Source: Symbiodinium kawagutii
Lineage: Eukaryota > Sar > Dinophyceae > Suessiales > Symbiodiniaceae
NCBI GenBank assembly: GCA_009767595.1
Contig: VSDK01026359.1
Coordinates: 492,357 to 556,356 of the forward strand
Length of the DNA stretch: 64,000 nt
Reading direction: 5' to 3'
The position numbers were made by a program, and so were the translations under genes. Shown here piece after piece: positions 8,311-21,129 of this stretch. The notes below the pieces were generated by a model. The model was not told the origin of the DNA. It saw nothing but the letters and a program-made list of their open reading frames with translations, and did not search any database. Position 1 is the first letter of the stretch, and every line of letters starts with the position of its first letter.

Positions 8311-11250
8311 GTTGAGAAATTTTTATCAATGATTAATGGTTATGATTAATGAGCCCATGATTAATGGATATGATTAATGGATATGATTAATGGTAACCCC
8401 CCCAATTAATGGTTATGATTGATGGATATGATTAATGGTAACCCCCCCAATTAATGGTGATGATTAATGGTTATGATTAATGGTTATTGTAATGATTTAT
8501 TACTGGTTATGTTTATGATTAGTTCATAACCATGATTAATACTTATGATTAATGGTTGACTGTTAATGTTTATCTATGGTTAATGGTTTATGATTAGAAT
8601 GATTATTGTTTATGATTAATGTCTATTAATGATGAATGGTTAATGATGAATGGTTAATGATTAATGGTTAATGGTTAATGGTTATGATTAATGGTTGAGA
8701 AACCCCAGGTTGATTAATTGGGGGGTTACCAATTTAATGGGAAACCAGTCGAACATATTTATCATTACCAAGGATTGTTTTAGGCTTTAGGGCTGACCCA
8801 TAGAATGTTAAACCGAAGGATTAACCATAGAAATGTTTATGATTAATGGTTGTCATTGACCAGTGATTAATGGTTAACAATGATTTACCATTGTCACGGA
8901 AAAAAGCATCCTTGGTTATGATTGAATGATAATAAAAACCATTGAATGGTAATAAAGCCAGGGTTGTCTTGCGCTTTAGGGTTAACAATGATTAATGGTT
9001 ATGATTATAGTGATTATGGTTTATGATTAATGTTTATTAATGATGAATGGTTAGTGATTAATGGTTATGATTGACCAGTGAATGTTTATCATAACCAAGG
9101 GTGGTTTGATGGTTATGCTTGACCATTGATTAATGATGGTTTTACAATAATGATAAACATCCATGATGGTTGATAATAACCACCATAGGATAACCAAAAG
9201 TGAAAACCAATTATCAAATCCATGATAATGAAAACCAATCGTGACGAACCAATATGGTTGGGAATAATCCTAGTGGTTTTACTGTTTTGTCATAGCCATC
9301 CCAAGGATGGTTCAAAATCAACATGTATGCGATAATGAAAGATTGTTTTATAATAGTGATCGTTAGTGATAGGGGTTGACAATGAATAGGGATGGTTCAC
9401 AAATAGTGATGGTTATGTAACCGTTATGTTCACAATAGGAGAAAAATAGTTGATATTACCAACATTCGTGATGGTTCATGATAGGATCACATCACTCGTG
9501 ATGGTTTCATAAGAGATTGTAGTGGTCATTAGTGGGTAATCATAGGGGATAACTTTAACAACTATGGTCAAACAACTGCTAATATATGAGTTTGTTCATT
9601 AATGTTGGTTTGATATGCTATTATGATAAACATTGCCGAAAATTAAACGTGACATACCAACATATGTGATCATGTTAATACTCACAAACTAATGTTGTCA
9701 TGATAACAATTTTATTGGAAAATAACGGTGGTACTATTTCATCACAATAACATCAATCAACCTATCATAGTAGTGGTAGAACAATAATGCGTAAGTTAAT
9801 TAGCACAATAGAGGGACAATTGTCATATGTTTTGAACGGATGTGGTCAATGATGCCCACAATGTTAACAATAGTGATGGTTAACAACGGTAGTACTAATG
9901 ATAATGGTTATATACCGAAAAATGGTGCTCAATAACGTTTGACTCCGGGGTTTAAAGTCATGTTGAACAATAGTGATGGTTGATATTGGTTAATGGTGGT
10001 GAAATGGTGGTTGATGGTCAAAGGAGGTTTAAATCATGATTGATGATTAATAGTGGATCAATAGTGATTGTTATATGACTGATTAAAGTGGTTAATGAAA
10101 GTGAGTAACGGTGAACAATATGGTTCAGAATGGTTGACGGTGATCAGTAGTGATTGGTTAACAATGGCTATTGAAAAATAACTATGGTGGTTAATACCGA
10201 AAACGCCGCCAAGGGTAGTCATATGGGTTAACAATGGTCAATTGAGGTTGATAATGATTAAACACTATTGTTTGTGGTAGTATCAATCCTGATGTGGCTG
10301 AGAATTTATAGCTAATATCAACATGTATGAAGTAGTTTTCATTATCAGATAGGTTAAGACTATTTGTATCAACTAATTGGTTTGTAGCATCAATTATGAT
10401 GCATGAAAAATGCATACTAGGGACTAGTTGAGAATTAGAAAGTGATATTGAGTAATAAATGAGACATGGCAATATCAATTATATTTGGGGTACAACTTTG
10501 TATGTTGGAAACATTAAAAGTTTCACAGCAATGGTATATGCTTAAAATGCTTGAAAATTGTTGTTGATTGATGGTTAGTTATTGTCAATTCTCATTGTGA
10601 ATCTTGTAGGTACACGGTTGTGTGTCAATATAAACCGACACAAACAAGTTGGATGAACATCTCAACAATGACTAGCTTGGTCATGCCATGAGTTACCTTC
10701 ACAGATCAAACGACTGTGAGGTGCCAACCCGACTTGGTTGCAAGGCAATAAAAAAAGACTAGCTTGGTCATTTTGGGGATATTCACTTGGGGTACCGGGT
10801 GGGGGCACGGCATAAAATGCTTGATTGATGTTCATGTAGTGGTTGTCTCATGGTCATGTTGCCACTTGCGCTCCTCTGACAGCAAAGCAGAGGCGGACAG
10901 TTTGCGGGTTATTGCTATGGGGAGATTGAAAGACGTACAGCAAAAGGTTGACTATGGCAATGGTTAGCCATACGTTCTTTGATTATCAACCATGATTATG
11001 ACCCAACCATAAGTCAGCCATTGATGATGATTATGATTGATTATGATTGATTATGATTGATTCTGATTGACAGTGGTTGGTTCATACTTATCATAAATTG
11101 CTGACTTATGGTTGATAATGCTTTTGACTTTCGAGGCCGTTTGTCGACAGCGCCCCGCTGTGGTTGATAGCTCTGGTAAAGAATGTAATAGTTGATACAG
11201 CAACTGATGAAATAACCGTTGATACGATGATGATATGTATCTGATATGGG

Positions 11251-11342
11251 TGTTTCTCAAAATGGATTAGGCCTAAATCATCCAATAATTGCAATTCGTT
11301 GAAATAAACCATCCATTCTTTGGGGTTCCCTATTTTGAGAAC
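11251..11342. mobile_element. Foldback/MITE-like element, copy 4
   Basis: TGTTTCTCAAAATGG at the left and CCCTATTTTGAGAAC at the right, with AAATCATCCAATAATTGC and AAACCATCCATTC in the body. It is a clear member of the same family in low-complexity DNA. Confidence 0.7.
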
Positions 11343-11880
11343 CCCTCATATGTTGGCTGATATCCGTTTGAACAATCGACAGAATTATACCCGGCGGCAT
11401 ATTCATTATTATTATCATTGACAATGATGGTTGCTGGTTGATATGATTCAACACGCGTCATTGAGACTGGCCAATACCAGTCAAATCGTGGTCGATCATG
11501 GCAAAATAGTGGTTTAACTGGTAAGCAGTGATCTATAATGGTTGATAAATGCGGGCAACCCGTGGTTGATAATATTTAAGGATGATGATATGATGGTTTT
11601 CGACGCTTGGAACCATGGTCAATGACGATGGTAAGTGTTGTTTTGACTACTTGGTTTATAATGGTTGAACATTTTTAATGGTTGATCATGATCAGGCTCT
11701 GATCAAGGCAGGCGCTGTATTGACACCCAAAAGGTCTGTTGATTGGGGTAGTTTACTCAACCACTACCTATGTGCCAGCATCACTTTGGGACTTGCCTTT
11801 GTTTTTAAATTTCACTGAGTGGTTTTGGCAACTTCTCCACGGCGGCTGGAGAGAATTGGTGAGAGTCAACCACAGTAAGG

Positions 11881-11932
11881 GGACCACCGTTGATGATCAT
11901 GAAGCGCTACCAGCCACTATCAACGGTGGTCC
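11881..11932. repeat. Perfect 14-bp hairpin
   Basis: GGACCACCGTTGAT (11881-11894) and ATCAACGGTGGTCC (11919-11932) are exact reverse complements with a 24-nt loop. Confidence 0.9.
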
Positions 11933-12448
11933 ATGAACTCGTACCCTACACCACGATGATTCCGATGGGTTAAACTCTCATAAATTGGCAATAGTCAACC
12001 AGCAACAGGGGTGGAACAGGGGTCACCACCTGCAGCCATTTAGGCCACTTTGAACAGTGCACTGGCCGCTCTGGACAGTGAGGAGGTGCAATGGGGTTGC
12101 TGTGAAGTTGCTTCACGGGTACGCCCGGTTGACGTACACGTTTTTTTTCAATGAGGAACCCTCAAACAGATGGATGGTTGTTGATTGATGGTTGACAATG
12201 GTTGCGAAGTAGAGGGGATACTAAACACAAATAGGAGATATACCTACTACAATGGATGCTTTTGTTATTGACAATGATCGATATTGAGTGTTTTGGGGGT
12301 ACCCCCCGCCAGTAAGAAACTACCATATTGACCATGGATCACAATTAGCCTAGTCATGCGCACCACTGATTTTTTGAGCACCACTCTTTGAGTGTTCCGC
12401 AACGGGCAATTCGATCTGGTTAGACCATCCAGAAATCATACAGCATCT

Positions 12449-12769
12449 CTACTCGAACGACGTGGTCTCCAGCATTCCTCTTGGCTTAATGGTGGGTTCT
12501 TCAACGTCGGATGGGTAGATCAGGGAACATGTTCCTTCAAAAGGCCTGTGGGGTACCAATGAAGACAAAAAACGAGAGCACTGGTTCAGTACTGGATGAT
12601 GATTTCTGTTGCAGCACCGAGCACCACCTGGACGGAAACACTTGGTTTGGATGAATTGCACTTCATTGGGGTTTTCTAAAACAAGGGTTGCTGGTTGAGC
12701 ATGCTTCATATCCATTAGTAGTGACTGGATGACTATATGTGACTGCATACAAGCAGAAATAACAGGCAA
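12449..12769 (-). CDS. Coding-like segment, hypothetical, minus strand
   Basis: A 106-codon open frame with mixed, non-repetitive amino-acid content (for example FRPGGARCCNRNHHPVLNQC), in a stretch whose composition differs from the surrounding low-complexity DNA. No family is recognised and no splice sites are clear. Confidence 0.22.
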   Translation of the reverse strand: MPVISACMQSHIVIQSLLMDMKHAQPATLVLENPNEVQFIQTKCFRPGGARCCNRNHHPVLNQCSRFLSSLVPHRPFEGTCSLIYPSDVEEPTIKPRGMLETTSFE

Positions 12770-12774
12770 GGCTA

Positions 12775-13300
12775 TTACACTAGTGTCAGCTAGTGACTGG
12801 TTAATGTTTAATATCGTGGGAATGAGTGTGACTAGGGACCATTACTAGGCCAAAATGACCAAGAACCATGGAGGAAGTATGACGTTTAAATTCACATGCA
12901 AATATCACATTACACATCATGTTATCATATATAATGATGCTAAATTATGCTTGATAGATGATATTATGGGATGAGTCAAGTAACCATCATGTTATCATTA
13001 ACCATCACTATTATCATGTATCCTCCATGGTTCATATATGATACACCCTGATATGGGCATATCCATCATTAACCATCGCCATTAACCATCATTCCCCATC
13101 ACTTAGCTGCATAACAGCCACCGGTCACTATCAAGGACTACTAATCATGATCTACCATCATGATTAGCCATCCTTAACCATCACTAAGCATCACTAATCA
13201 CCATCAAACATCATCAAAAGGCATAACCCAGCATGATTAACCATCACTAACCATCCTCAAGCATCACCTTTTTGCATCACGTTTACAATCACAATTTTCG
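12775..13300. repeat. Degenerate AACCATCAC low-complexity domain (C-rich polarity)
   Basis: Imperfect AACCATCAC, CATCACTAA and CATCATT words, opposite in strand to the preceding G-rich domain. Confidence 0.8.
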
Positions 13301-13334
13301 CCGCATCGCCGCATCATCGATGGATCCGCGCCAG

Positions 13335-13403
13335 GATAAGATCACCATCGACAGCGATGCGGGGAAAGCTCCTGGCCTAGCGCTGGATCGGAGCTGGATC
13401 CAT
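13335..13403 (+). CDS. Exon-like island
   Basis: A GC-rich island following a CGCCAG|G acceptor-like site. The frame reads DKITIDSDAGKAPGLALDRS, protein-like and unlike its flanks. The 3' end is unclear (GA or GT donor near 13395-13404). No family is recognised. Confidence 0.3.
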
Positions 13404-13419
13404 GGTTCGGTATCCACGG

Positions 13420-14295
13420 AGGGTAATGGCTGGTGAATGATTGGCGAATGGTTGGTGAAACATTCTAGAGAATGGTGATTAATGATGTTTGATTATTATG
13501 CTTATTATGGCCTACTAAGTAGTAGTTTATGATTCATAATGGTGGTTGATGGTTGCGGAATGATGGCCAATCATGGTAGTAATGTTGAGTAGTTGTGGTT
13601 TAATGATGGTAATGCCAATGGGTAATCTTGAATTATGCCATGCACTATTGTATTAATCACGGTACTAGACGCTTTTGAGCAAGGTATTGTGCACGATTAA
13701 CATCTATAACCAAGGAATGATCCCGCTGGCCATGGTATCGACCATGGTCTTAACACCATGGTTAATCCACCCGGATCATGGTAGTCATGGTTAGAATCAT
13801 TCAGAGGGTAATCCATATCTCCGCAAAGGATACCAGTGGTAGGGCATTCTACTATCCGGAACTGTACTATATGGAATGTTTGGTCGATTCCATGGAGAAT
13901 GTATATGTGGGTATATATGGATGCAAACATATTTACTTAGATATGAATACATGACATAGTATACGGATATTGCCATTGATTTTGGTGTGGTTCAACATCA
14001 CGGCCATCATGCATTGTCCGAAAGTATCCGAATCATTTCGGTCTGTACCGCCCGCAGAGGTTGGGTTCTTATATGCTGACACTAGCAATGAGCTTGAACA
14101 ATGGTCATTTGAGCAACATCAGGCATATTATCATCGCCGTGAACTATGACAATCTCCATTGGACTATTCTTATGCATACAGATATTGAATTAATTTCATG
14201 CCGTTTTTGATATGGATAGAAATAAATGCATAAACATAAATGTATAGCTTAACCGTGCGTACACTTATTTCTATACATGCAAATAGATTGATAAA
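13420..14295. other. Low-complexity to unassigned sequence
   Basis: 13420-13640 is G-rich polarity TGGTTGATGG sequence. 13700-14290 is of ordinary complexity without a convincing exon. Confidence 0.6.
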
Positions 14296-14510
14296 TGAAT
14301 ACATACGTACGTACCTACATACATACATACCTACCTACCTACATACATACATACATACATCCATGCATACATGCGTACATACATACATGGATGCATGCAT
14401 GCATGCATACATACATACATACACACATACATACATACATACATACATACATACATACATACATACATACATACATACATACATACATACATACATACAT
14501 ACATTCATAG
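14296..14510. repeat. (ATAC/CATA)n microsatellite
   Basis: Almost pure CATACATA tetranucleotide repeat with CTAC and ATGCATGC variants in the first half and a clean run at about 14405-14503. Open frames rich in Tyr-Ile-His-Thr across it are artefacts. Confidence 0.97.
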
Positions 14511-15439
14511 ATAAAGCAACCGTATTTTCGTGAATGGTTTGTGGTTGATTGGTGAGCTGGTTAACAATGGTTATTCATAAATGCTTGATTGTGCTGAACA
14601 ATAGGAGAGGATAAGCAGCAAGAATGCCAGAGACACCAGCTTTCTGCCGGAATGTTGTTTTTCCAGCTTTGCATCCTTTTTCAAGCTCTTCGGGTATCCC
14701 CCTTCTTATCCTGTACTCTTTCGATCAGCTGATTGTCGTTCCTCCATTGTCGGAATACCAACATCCAACCAAGCAGCAAAACGCAAGCATCAAAATCTGG
14801 TCCTGAGTTGTTGAGAATAGCTATGCTCTCATGTTACCATCATGAAACCATTGCGAACCGATGTAAACCATAGATAATCCATTATCAACGATCACTTCTC
14901 TATTGCTAAGTATAAGTAAATCATTTTCCGTTACCAATGGATAATCAATAATAGTTTTCAAAATACAATCATATGAATCCAGTATCGATCGTCATTTGAG
15001 ATTACCAATCATTATCCAGCTAATCATCGCGAAACATTGTGAGCAATCACAACCCATCCACTTGCCATGATAACGAGTATTCCTTGGAACATGTGCACTT
15101 AGGACTTTTGTTGAGCATGTCATCCCGGTCCTAGCATAGCCACTACGGCCAGCTTCAGCATCAGTAATCAACATTCACATCATTCACCACAATTGATCAT
15201 AGAACGGTACCTCGAGTGTACAATTAGTCAAGCAAGGAGCATTATATGATCATTAGAACCATGCAATAACCATGAAATCATCACCGTTGTGGGGTTAGAA
15301 CTCAAATGACCATCCAATAACTCTTGTTCAGAATCATAGCCAAGGTTCATACAGGTCATTTCATGATGAACCTGGACCATAGTTCAAATCACCACCAAGG
15401 CCCACCATATGAACCGCAGTTCTCAGTTGCATCTTCCAG
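14511..15439. repeat. Degenerate AACCATCATT sequence (C-rich polarity)
   Basis: From about 14820 it is dominated by ACCATCAT, ATCATTAG and CCATGA words. A short region at 14620-14810 is more complex and open on + (hypothetical, unsupported). Confidence 0.6.
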
Positions 15440-15498
15440 GTCACAGTGGTGAAGCTGGCGCCCCCTCCGCAAGATTCAGATGAGCCAGTGGCGCCTTG
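15440..15498 (+). CDS. Exon-like island with AG|G acceptor and GC donor
   Basis: A 59-nt island bounded by ATCTTCCAG|G and CCTTG|GCGATG, which matches the dinoflagellate pattern of AG|G acceptors and frequent GC donors. It encodes VTVVKLAPPPQDSDEPVAPW in the only sensible frame. No family is recognised. Confidence 0.33.
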
Positions 15499-15639
15499 GC
15501 GATGATGTTTTGGACAGGCTGTTGGTTGAAGGGAGCGGTTCGGAGCAAGGGGTGCCCAGTGCTAGCCCTTTAAAGGGTCTTTAAAGGTGGAGCTAAGGAG
15601 CTCTCAGAAGGGTGCTAACAAAATGTTAGCGGATGGTGT

Positions 15640-17660
15640 TCATGCTAAATCATAGTCCGGTAAATGGATGGCTTAATATTAGTGGCTCATCAGTTGGTGG
15701 TCAATTGACGGATAGTTCACCAGGGTTGACACTGGTGGTTAATGGTGGTTTGGGAAGGGTTGACAATGATCGCTAATGGTGATTACATAATTGCTTGTCG
15801 GATGTTAATAGTATTTAATAGTGTGTTAATTGTGCTTAATGCTGGTCAAAAGTGGTCAGTAATGGTCAATTGATGGCCAATAGATGGCTTAATCGCTGCT
15901 TGATAAGTTGGCGGTCAATTGGTGGATGTTTCATAAGGGTGAACATCGGCAGTTAATGGTGCCTGATTAGGGTTGACAATGATTGTTAACGGTGGTCAAT
16001 GGCTGCTCAATAGGGGGTTGATAGTGTGTTTATAAGTTGTTAATGATGTTGAATTCTTGATTCGTAATGGCCAATAATGTTGAATGATGGTGACAGATGA
16101 TTAATTAGCCGGTTTGTAATTGTTGATCGCAGCCAGCACTGCGATCGCTGTGACTAGCAGTCGCCACTGGTGGCTAGTGAGGGCTAAGAATGCTTAGCGA
16201 TGGTTGATGGGAAATCCAGGTGTGCATAGTAACGAGTACTATTGGTGGCTTTGGTGGCTACCATTTACTAATCTGGTGCTAGGAACAACGATGGTGGTTC
16301 ATGCTGGTTATTCACCATAGTAGTAGCCAAGAATGGTCGCAAATTATGGTTCAGAAGATGAACCGTTGTTAACTGAAAAATGATAAGAACATGATTAGTG
16401 GCTAATACCGGTTGACTGTACTGGCTAGCGCATTAGTTCCAGCGAATGTCAATGTATTGCGAATACTGTTCCATAGCAGTGAATAACCTGCACTAATCTT
16501 TAATAGTGGTGAACCATGGCTCATGATATTTAATTGCTGATGGTGTTTAACAAGAGCCAATGCTTTGCGGTTGATAAAACGAATCATTGTCAACAATCAT
16601 TGGGGAATAACCAACAAAAATGGACCCAACACAAAAACTCACTGATCAGCTGTGTCTTCCCTCACCCAGTGGTACCGAGTGATCATCACCAACCTAAGGG
16701 TGCCACTTCACCAAGTACCACTTGGTGGTTTACCAACTCAAGGGTGCCCTTAAGGTTACTGAATTGATCTTCAGCACTTGCCAACAGGAAAGATGGTTTG
16801 TTAAGCATCATGAACACCTTATGCCTCATGAGGGCTCCTAAACCACCATCGGTAGCGACCAAGCAGCCTGTGATGAATAAACACTAGAATCGCAAGTATC
16901 TGAATGCCGATTGACTCCTGACAATAATGATGTTTTCTAATTACGATTAAGCACCATCACTCACTAATGATCGTTATAAGTGGGCAAAGCTGTTCAGACC
17001 GGTGAATAACAACAGTCAATGATGATTTGTAGTGGTTATGATTAATCTTCATAATTAATGAGTAGTGGTTGTAACCATGGTAATCTTAATCACTTGAAAC
17101 AACCGGTGAAGCTGTACGGGTGAAGTTCACCCTTTCAAGTGATCAATGACGCTTTGTAACGGTTGATGCTTGAGCACATGCAAGGCAAGTTAGCGGTTGA
17201 GAGTGGTCAAGAATCGTTTTCATATGCGTCGTGATGGTGAAGATGAATGCAGGTTATACCATGATGATTGATTTGTAATTGTGAATGCATTTCATGATGG
17301 TTACTCAACGGTTTATTGCTTCTCAGTGATGGTCACTGACTGGTTCATTTCTGTTTCATGACTGTTAAGGCTAAAGGTTGTTTTTGTTGACATACTTTGA
17401 ATGGGTGGTGAAACAGCTTGGATGTTATCAACCATTCTAATCATTTGATTAACCATGCTTGGATGTTATCATCCCCTATAAAACCATTAATTTTTAAACA
17501 TTAGTAGTTGTTTCTCCATTACTTTTGGTGATTGTCGCCTATTATCAACCATTATAATCCCCTTTAAAACCGCATAGTTGGTATATATCCACCATTTTTG
17601 TTGATGATGATCCCCAATTATTAACCTTAACCGTTATTATTAACCATTCTCATCCCCTAT
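15640..17660. repeat. Low-complexity domain with several polarity flips
   Basis: Roughly 15640-16580 is G-rich polarity (GGTTAATGGTGG), 16580-16900 C-rich, 17000-17400 G-rich and 17440-17660 C-rich (ACCATTATAATCCCC, CCCTATAAAACCAT repeated three times). No gene is supported. Confidence 0.7.
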
Positions 17661-17674
17661 AAAACCATATGGAG

Positions 17675-17777
17675 AACCTCCGAAGTCGCTGAGGTCTTTT
17701 CATTCGGTGGCAATGAAGGCGAACCCGAGGATGTGGCTGTGGGGATCCCCGGGGGTCCCCTGCTTGTTCCGGGCATG
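17675..17777 (+). CDS. Exon-like GC island
   Basis: A GC-rich stretch reading SEVAEVFSFGGNEGEPEDVA then VGIPGGPLLVPGM, followed by a possible GGGCATG|GTAGAT donor. Its composition contrasts sharply with the flanks. No family is recognised. Confidence 0.32.
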
Positions 17778-18287
17778 GTAGATATGTTGGGGCTGGGCCC
17801 CATGACAAGGGGATAGCTCAAGATACCCAACTTGGGGATATTCCATGGTTGCCAGCCTGTTTATCAATGGTACAACCTACTTAGGGTAGTTGTTATGGTT
17901 ACTCACCATAGCTTCTCAAGATATCCCACTTGGGTATATGAAATGGCTAGCAACCTGTTTATCAATGGTATAAGCATGTAGAAGCCACTGAGGGTAGTTA
18001 CTGACCATAGTTATTACGCAGTTTCTGAGTGGGATGATCATGAACCAACTGCTGGTTGAATCAAGTGGCAAGGCCCTGGCAAGGTGTTAAGAACATACTG
18101 GCTTTCACCTTCAACTGTTTGAATCACATGACTCAGACGTTCCCTGGCACACTACTGTGAGGGCCAGCAATCCGATTGTAAATGTGGAGTGCAATGGCGT
18201 CTATATATTTACTTGTCATCCCACGATCGTCAACAGAACGCCGTGAAATGTCCTAATGGTGGAGCGATGACTTTTCGAAATCCCAGA
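17778..18287. other. Unassigned sequence
   Basis: Contains two related ~85-bp blocks (CAAGATACCCAACTTGGGGAT at 17820 in part and CAAGATATCCCACTTGGGTAT at 17918 in part), each followed by TATCAATGGTA. This is a small local duplication with no gene. Confidence 0.5.
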
Positions 18288-18458
18288 TCATGTCGAACTG
18301 CTGCTGTCATGGTGTAACTCGAACCACTTGGCCGCCCAGCGATGAACCGAAGCGGTCCCGAAGTGATACCGGGATGTGAGGATCAACCAGGCGGCTAGCT
18401 CGGCGTTACCGAGGCACTGTCCCAGGGCAAAGACCTCGCAGTTAGGGTCCAGCGTCTG
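18288..18458 (-). CDS. Exon-like segment, minus strand
   Basis: On the minus strand a CCTCAG|C acceptor-like site is followed by 56 codons to a stop. The peptide is well mixed and globular-looking (CEVFALGQCLGNAELAAWLI then LTSRYHFGTASVHRWAAKWF). This reading is more protein-like than the + strand alternatives. No family is recognised. Confidence 0.33.
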   Translation of the reverse strand, partial: QTLDPNCEVFALGQCLGNAELAAWLILTSRYHFGTASVHRWAAKWFELHHDSSSST

Positions 18459-19140
18459 CTGAGGTCACATTGCCCAAGAGTTTGGCGCGGCTTCTCAGAA
18501 ACGGCGCAGGGTCTCGGTTCCCCAAGTTCACTGCTCACCGGTCTGTGCAGATGCCATGCATAGGTGTGAAACTGTGGACCATGTGCGCTTGGAAGTTGAG
18601 GATCATACGAGGTCCTGCTTGACCAATATCATGATTTCATCATCTTTGACTGTTTTCTCCCTGTTTCAGAACAGCTGCAGTGCTATGCAATGTACATGGT
18701 GAAGACGCCAATCGAAAGAGCTTCTGGAATATCAATTCTCATTAATGCCTAGCTATTGGTCACTTTCTAGTTCTGAATTATGCCTTTGTTTGCGCATCAG
18801 GTGGTTCTCAGTGATCAACGCTTAGTTTGGTGCCGAAACCTGTCAAGCTGTTCAGCGCGGTGGACAGTTCACGAACAGTTGTAGAGTTGTAATATAGAGC
18901 AAGATGAGTTGATTAACAGCCGGCTGGCAGTGGTGAATCAACTATAGCTAATGGTTAGTGATGACAGGTCTCATAGCTGGCATGATATCTGTCGAGTAGT
19001 TGCTACCGACTGCTAGTTGATTTGCTAGCTCATGATGCCACGAGCCACAAGTTAGACCTTATAGAATGATGCTTAACCCTACTAAATTCTATTAGCCGGA
19101 ATGATTAAGCTAAGTCAATCATAATAGTTTAACCACAATG

Positions 19141-19195
<55 letters not shown>

Positions 19196-19398
19196 GATGA
19201 TTCTGCAGAATGATTAACCACAACGATTGAGCATTATGATCAATGACAACGTTGAACCGTTTTTTCAACCATTATCAATTATCATTTATGATGGTCTGCT
19301 GATGGTTGATCATGCCAACAGGGAGTTCCAGGCCAGGATTTTGGTGCTTTGTGTAGGGTTAGTGTAGGGAATTCAACCCCTGTAATTAGCTTTGTCCA
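18459..19398. other. Unassigned and low-complexity sequence with (CAT)n
   Basis: Contains a clean (CAT)17-type microsatellite at 19144-19195 immediately followed by CGATGATTC. The rest is mixed low-complexity without a supported gene. Confidence 0.7.
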
Positions 19399-19619
19399 TT
19401 GTTTTACCTGAACCATGAACACCTACTAGCCATGAACTCGGCCATTATCAACCATCATGGATCAGTATCAACCATCAGTCTTTGCCCCTTTGTCGGTCTC
19501 ATCACTTTAAAACCAAACAGATTTTTGTTCTGGAAGGAATCATTGACCACTGCCACCCTCTATCACTCTCAACCATGGTCAACCATTCTCAACAATTCCT
19601 ATGCCATGATCATCCCATC

Positions 19620-19802
19620 AACGAAAGCATCGTGTTGCCGCAGCTCGTGGCACCATGTTGACCCTCCCTGCCATGCGCCTCGCCGCTCCGCCGAGTTGAG
19701 CCTTCTGCAGTCCGAAGGGGACGTCATGCTGACGGTGGGCGCCATCGATGAGGCGCCGATAGCAGTGCCGAAGTTGATGACACTGTCACCGGGTGCCAGG
19801 TA
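19620..19802 (+). CDS. Exon-like GC island, strand uncertain
   Basis: GC-rich and open on both strands. On + it reads SEGDVMLTVGAIDEAPIAVP, ending at a GCCAG|GTACCG donor-like site (19800). On minus it reads DTADRYLAPGDSVINFGTAI and onward. Both look protein-like, so only one can be real; + is favoured by the donor. Confidence 0.28.
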
Positions 19803-20024
19803 CCGATCGGCTGTATCCCACAGCCAAGAAGTACAGGCAGAACCAACAACCAAGTTGACAGACATTAGTTTATTGAATACCCCAAATACTGTCCAAATCT
19901 CATCTTTGGGATGTGAAAGGAAGGGTACTGTATAGGGTTTATCCATGGCCATTTTGCCAATATGATTTGTGATACTATCACAGTGATGTAATGATTTTTG
20001 ATCATCTATGGATGGATACATCAT

Positions 20025-20975
20025 GATACGGTAGATGGTGGCCTGGTACCATTTTGACGAGCATAATCATACTAGCGGGGAGGTTAAGGCCTATCATGTC
20101 ACCATTGTTATTTGGGTTCGGAAGCATGCGAATAAATACGTTGAAATATGCCTCGTTTGCCAGTGTGCGCACACTTTTGCACTTTTTTCATCAAGTCTTT
20201 CACCTAAAGGGCGCCAGCTGAGACACGCTGTGCCATTAGGATTTGCTTGGGTTGATGGGACTTCGCTCCAAACCGGTGTGCCATGCGGGTGATGCTACTT
20301 CTCTCCGTGGAAAAGCTGAGAGTGATGCCGGGACAGGATGGAGAGAAACTGTTGTGGCCGAGGCTGTGAAACGACCTTCTCTTACAAAAGACTATACCCT
20401 TCTCACAGAGGGGGCAAACATTCCTGTCAGCTCTTGTAAAGGGGTCATATGTACTTCGCAACAGTCAGCTCTTGTCCTTTCCCAGGAGTGCACTCCTTTG
20501 ATCTCCAATTGGCCAAGTGTGTTCGTCTCCTCACAACGAGGGTAGGCTGGTCATGGTACAATTCTTGCAGCTGCAGTCCAATGAATCACTGTCAACCAAG
20601 GTTGGTTAACCAGAAATTAACCACTGTTGACCACCACAGCCAATCAACTCACCATTCTTATCATTGGGGGGTGATCAGCCAGGGTTCATCTCGCATCAGC
20701 CTGTAATGGACTGTTCCACATCGTTCCACCAATAATGAACGACCGTTGGTCAATCACAACAATGATAGCCCACAACCAATTCGCTAATTTGCGGCCGTTC
20801 TCAACCTCCCAACCACTTACTTGACTTAACCGTTCATTACTGAGTTGTAGCCATCAATTGCCCTTTAATCAGCCCAGCCATCATCAACCATCCAGACTAA
20901 GCCAGAATCAACTAAGCATCAACTAAGCATCAACTAAGCAACCAGCCATCAATTGCCAAGCACAACCAACCCCCA
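20025..20975. other. Unassigned sequence, then C-rich low complexity
   Basis: 20035-20560 is of ordinary complexity and open in places on both strands without a recognisable protein. 20590-20960 is AACCATCAA-type low-complexity sequence. Confidence 0.5.
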
Positions 20976-21092
20976 AGGAGGATCGCTCCAGCCCTCCGCT
21001 CAGAGCGTGAAAGAGCAGCTCACAGCGGCCTGGGAAGAGTCTGCGACACAGCACAGCCCAGAGGATGCTTGGCGAGAGAGGCCATAGAGCTT
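20976..21092 (+). CDS. Exon-like island, helical peptide
   Basis: CCCCCAAG|G acceptor-like edge, then a frame with SLQPSAQSVKEQLTAAWEES and TQHSPEDAW, an amphipathic helical composition. A TTG|GCGAGA GC-donor-like site follows. The minus strand is also open (20923-21126), so the strand is not certain. Confidence 0.28.
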
Positions 21093-21129
21093 CGCCTTGG
21101 CCCTGGAAGCTATCCAACATTTTCATTTA

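Larger units (their letters stand above)
8330..12330. repeat. Degenerate TGATTAATGGTTATGG low-complexity domain (G-rich polarity)
   Basis: About 4 kb of imperfect ATTAATGGTTATG, TGATGGTTGA and GGTTAATG words. It is most regular at 8330-9100, where TAATGGTTATGAT and TAACCCCCCCAATTAATGG recur. No exon is convincing. Local interruptions are a foldback element (11251-11342) and a perfect hairpin (11881-11932). Confidence 0.85.

Noticed and set aside
14240..14533. Open frames reading Tyr-Ile-His-Thr repeats
   Set aside because: Product of the (ATAC)n microsatellite.
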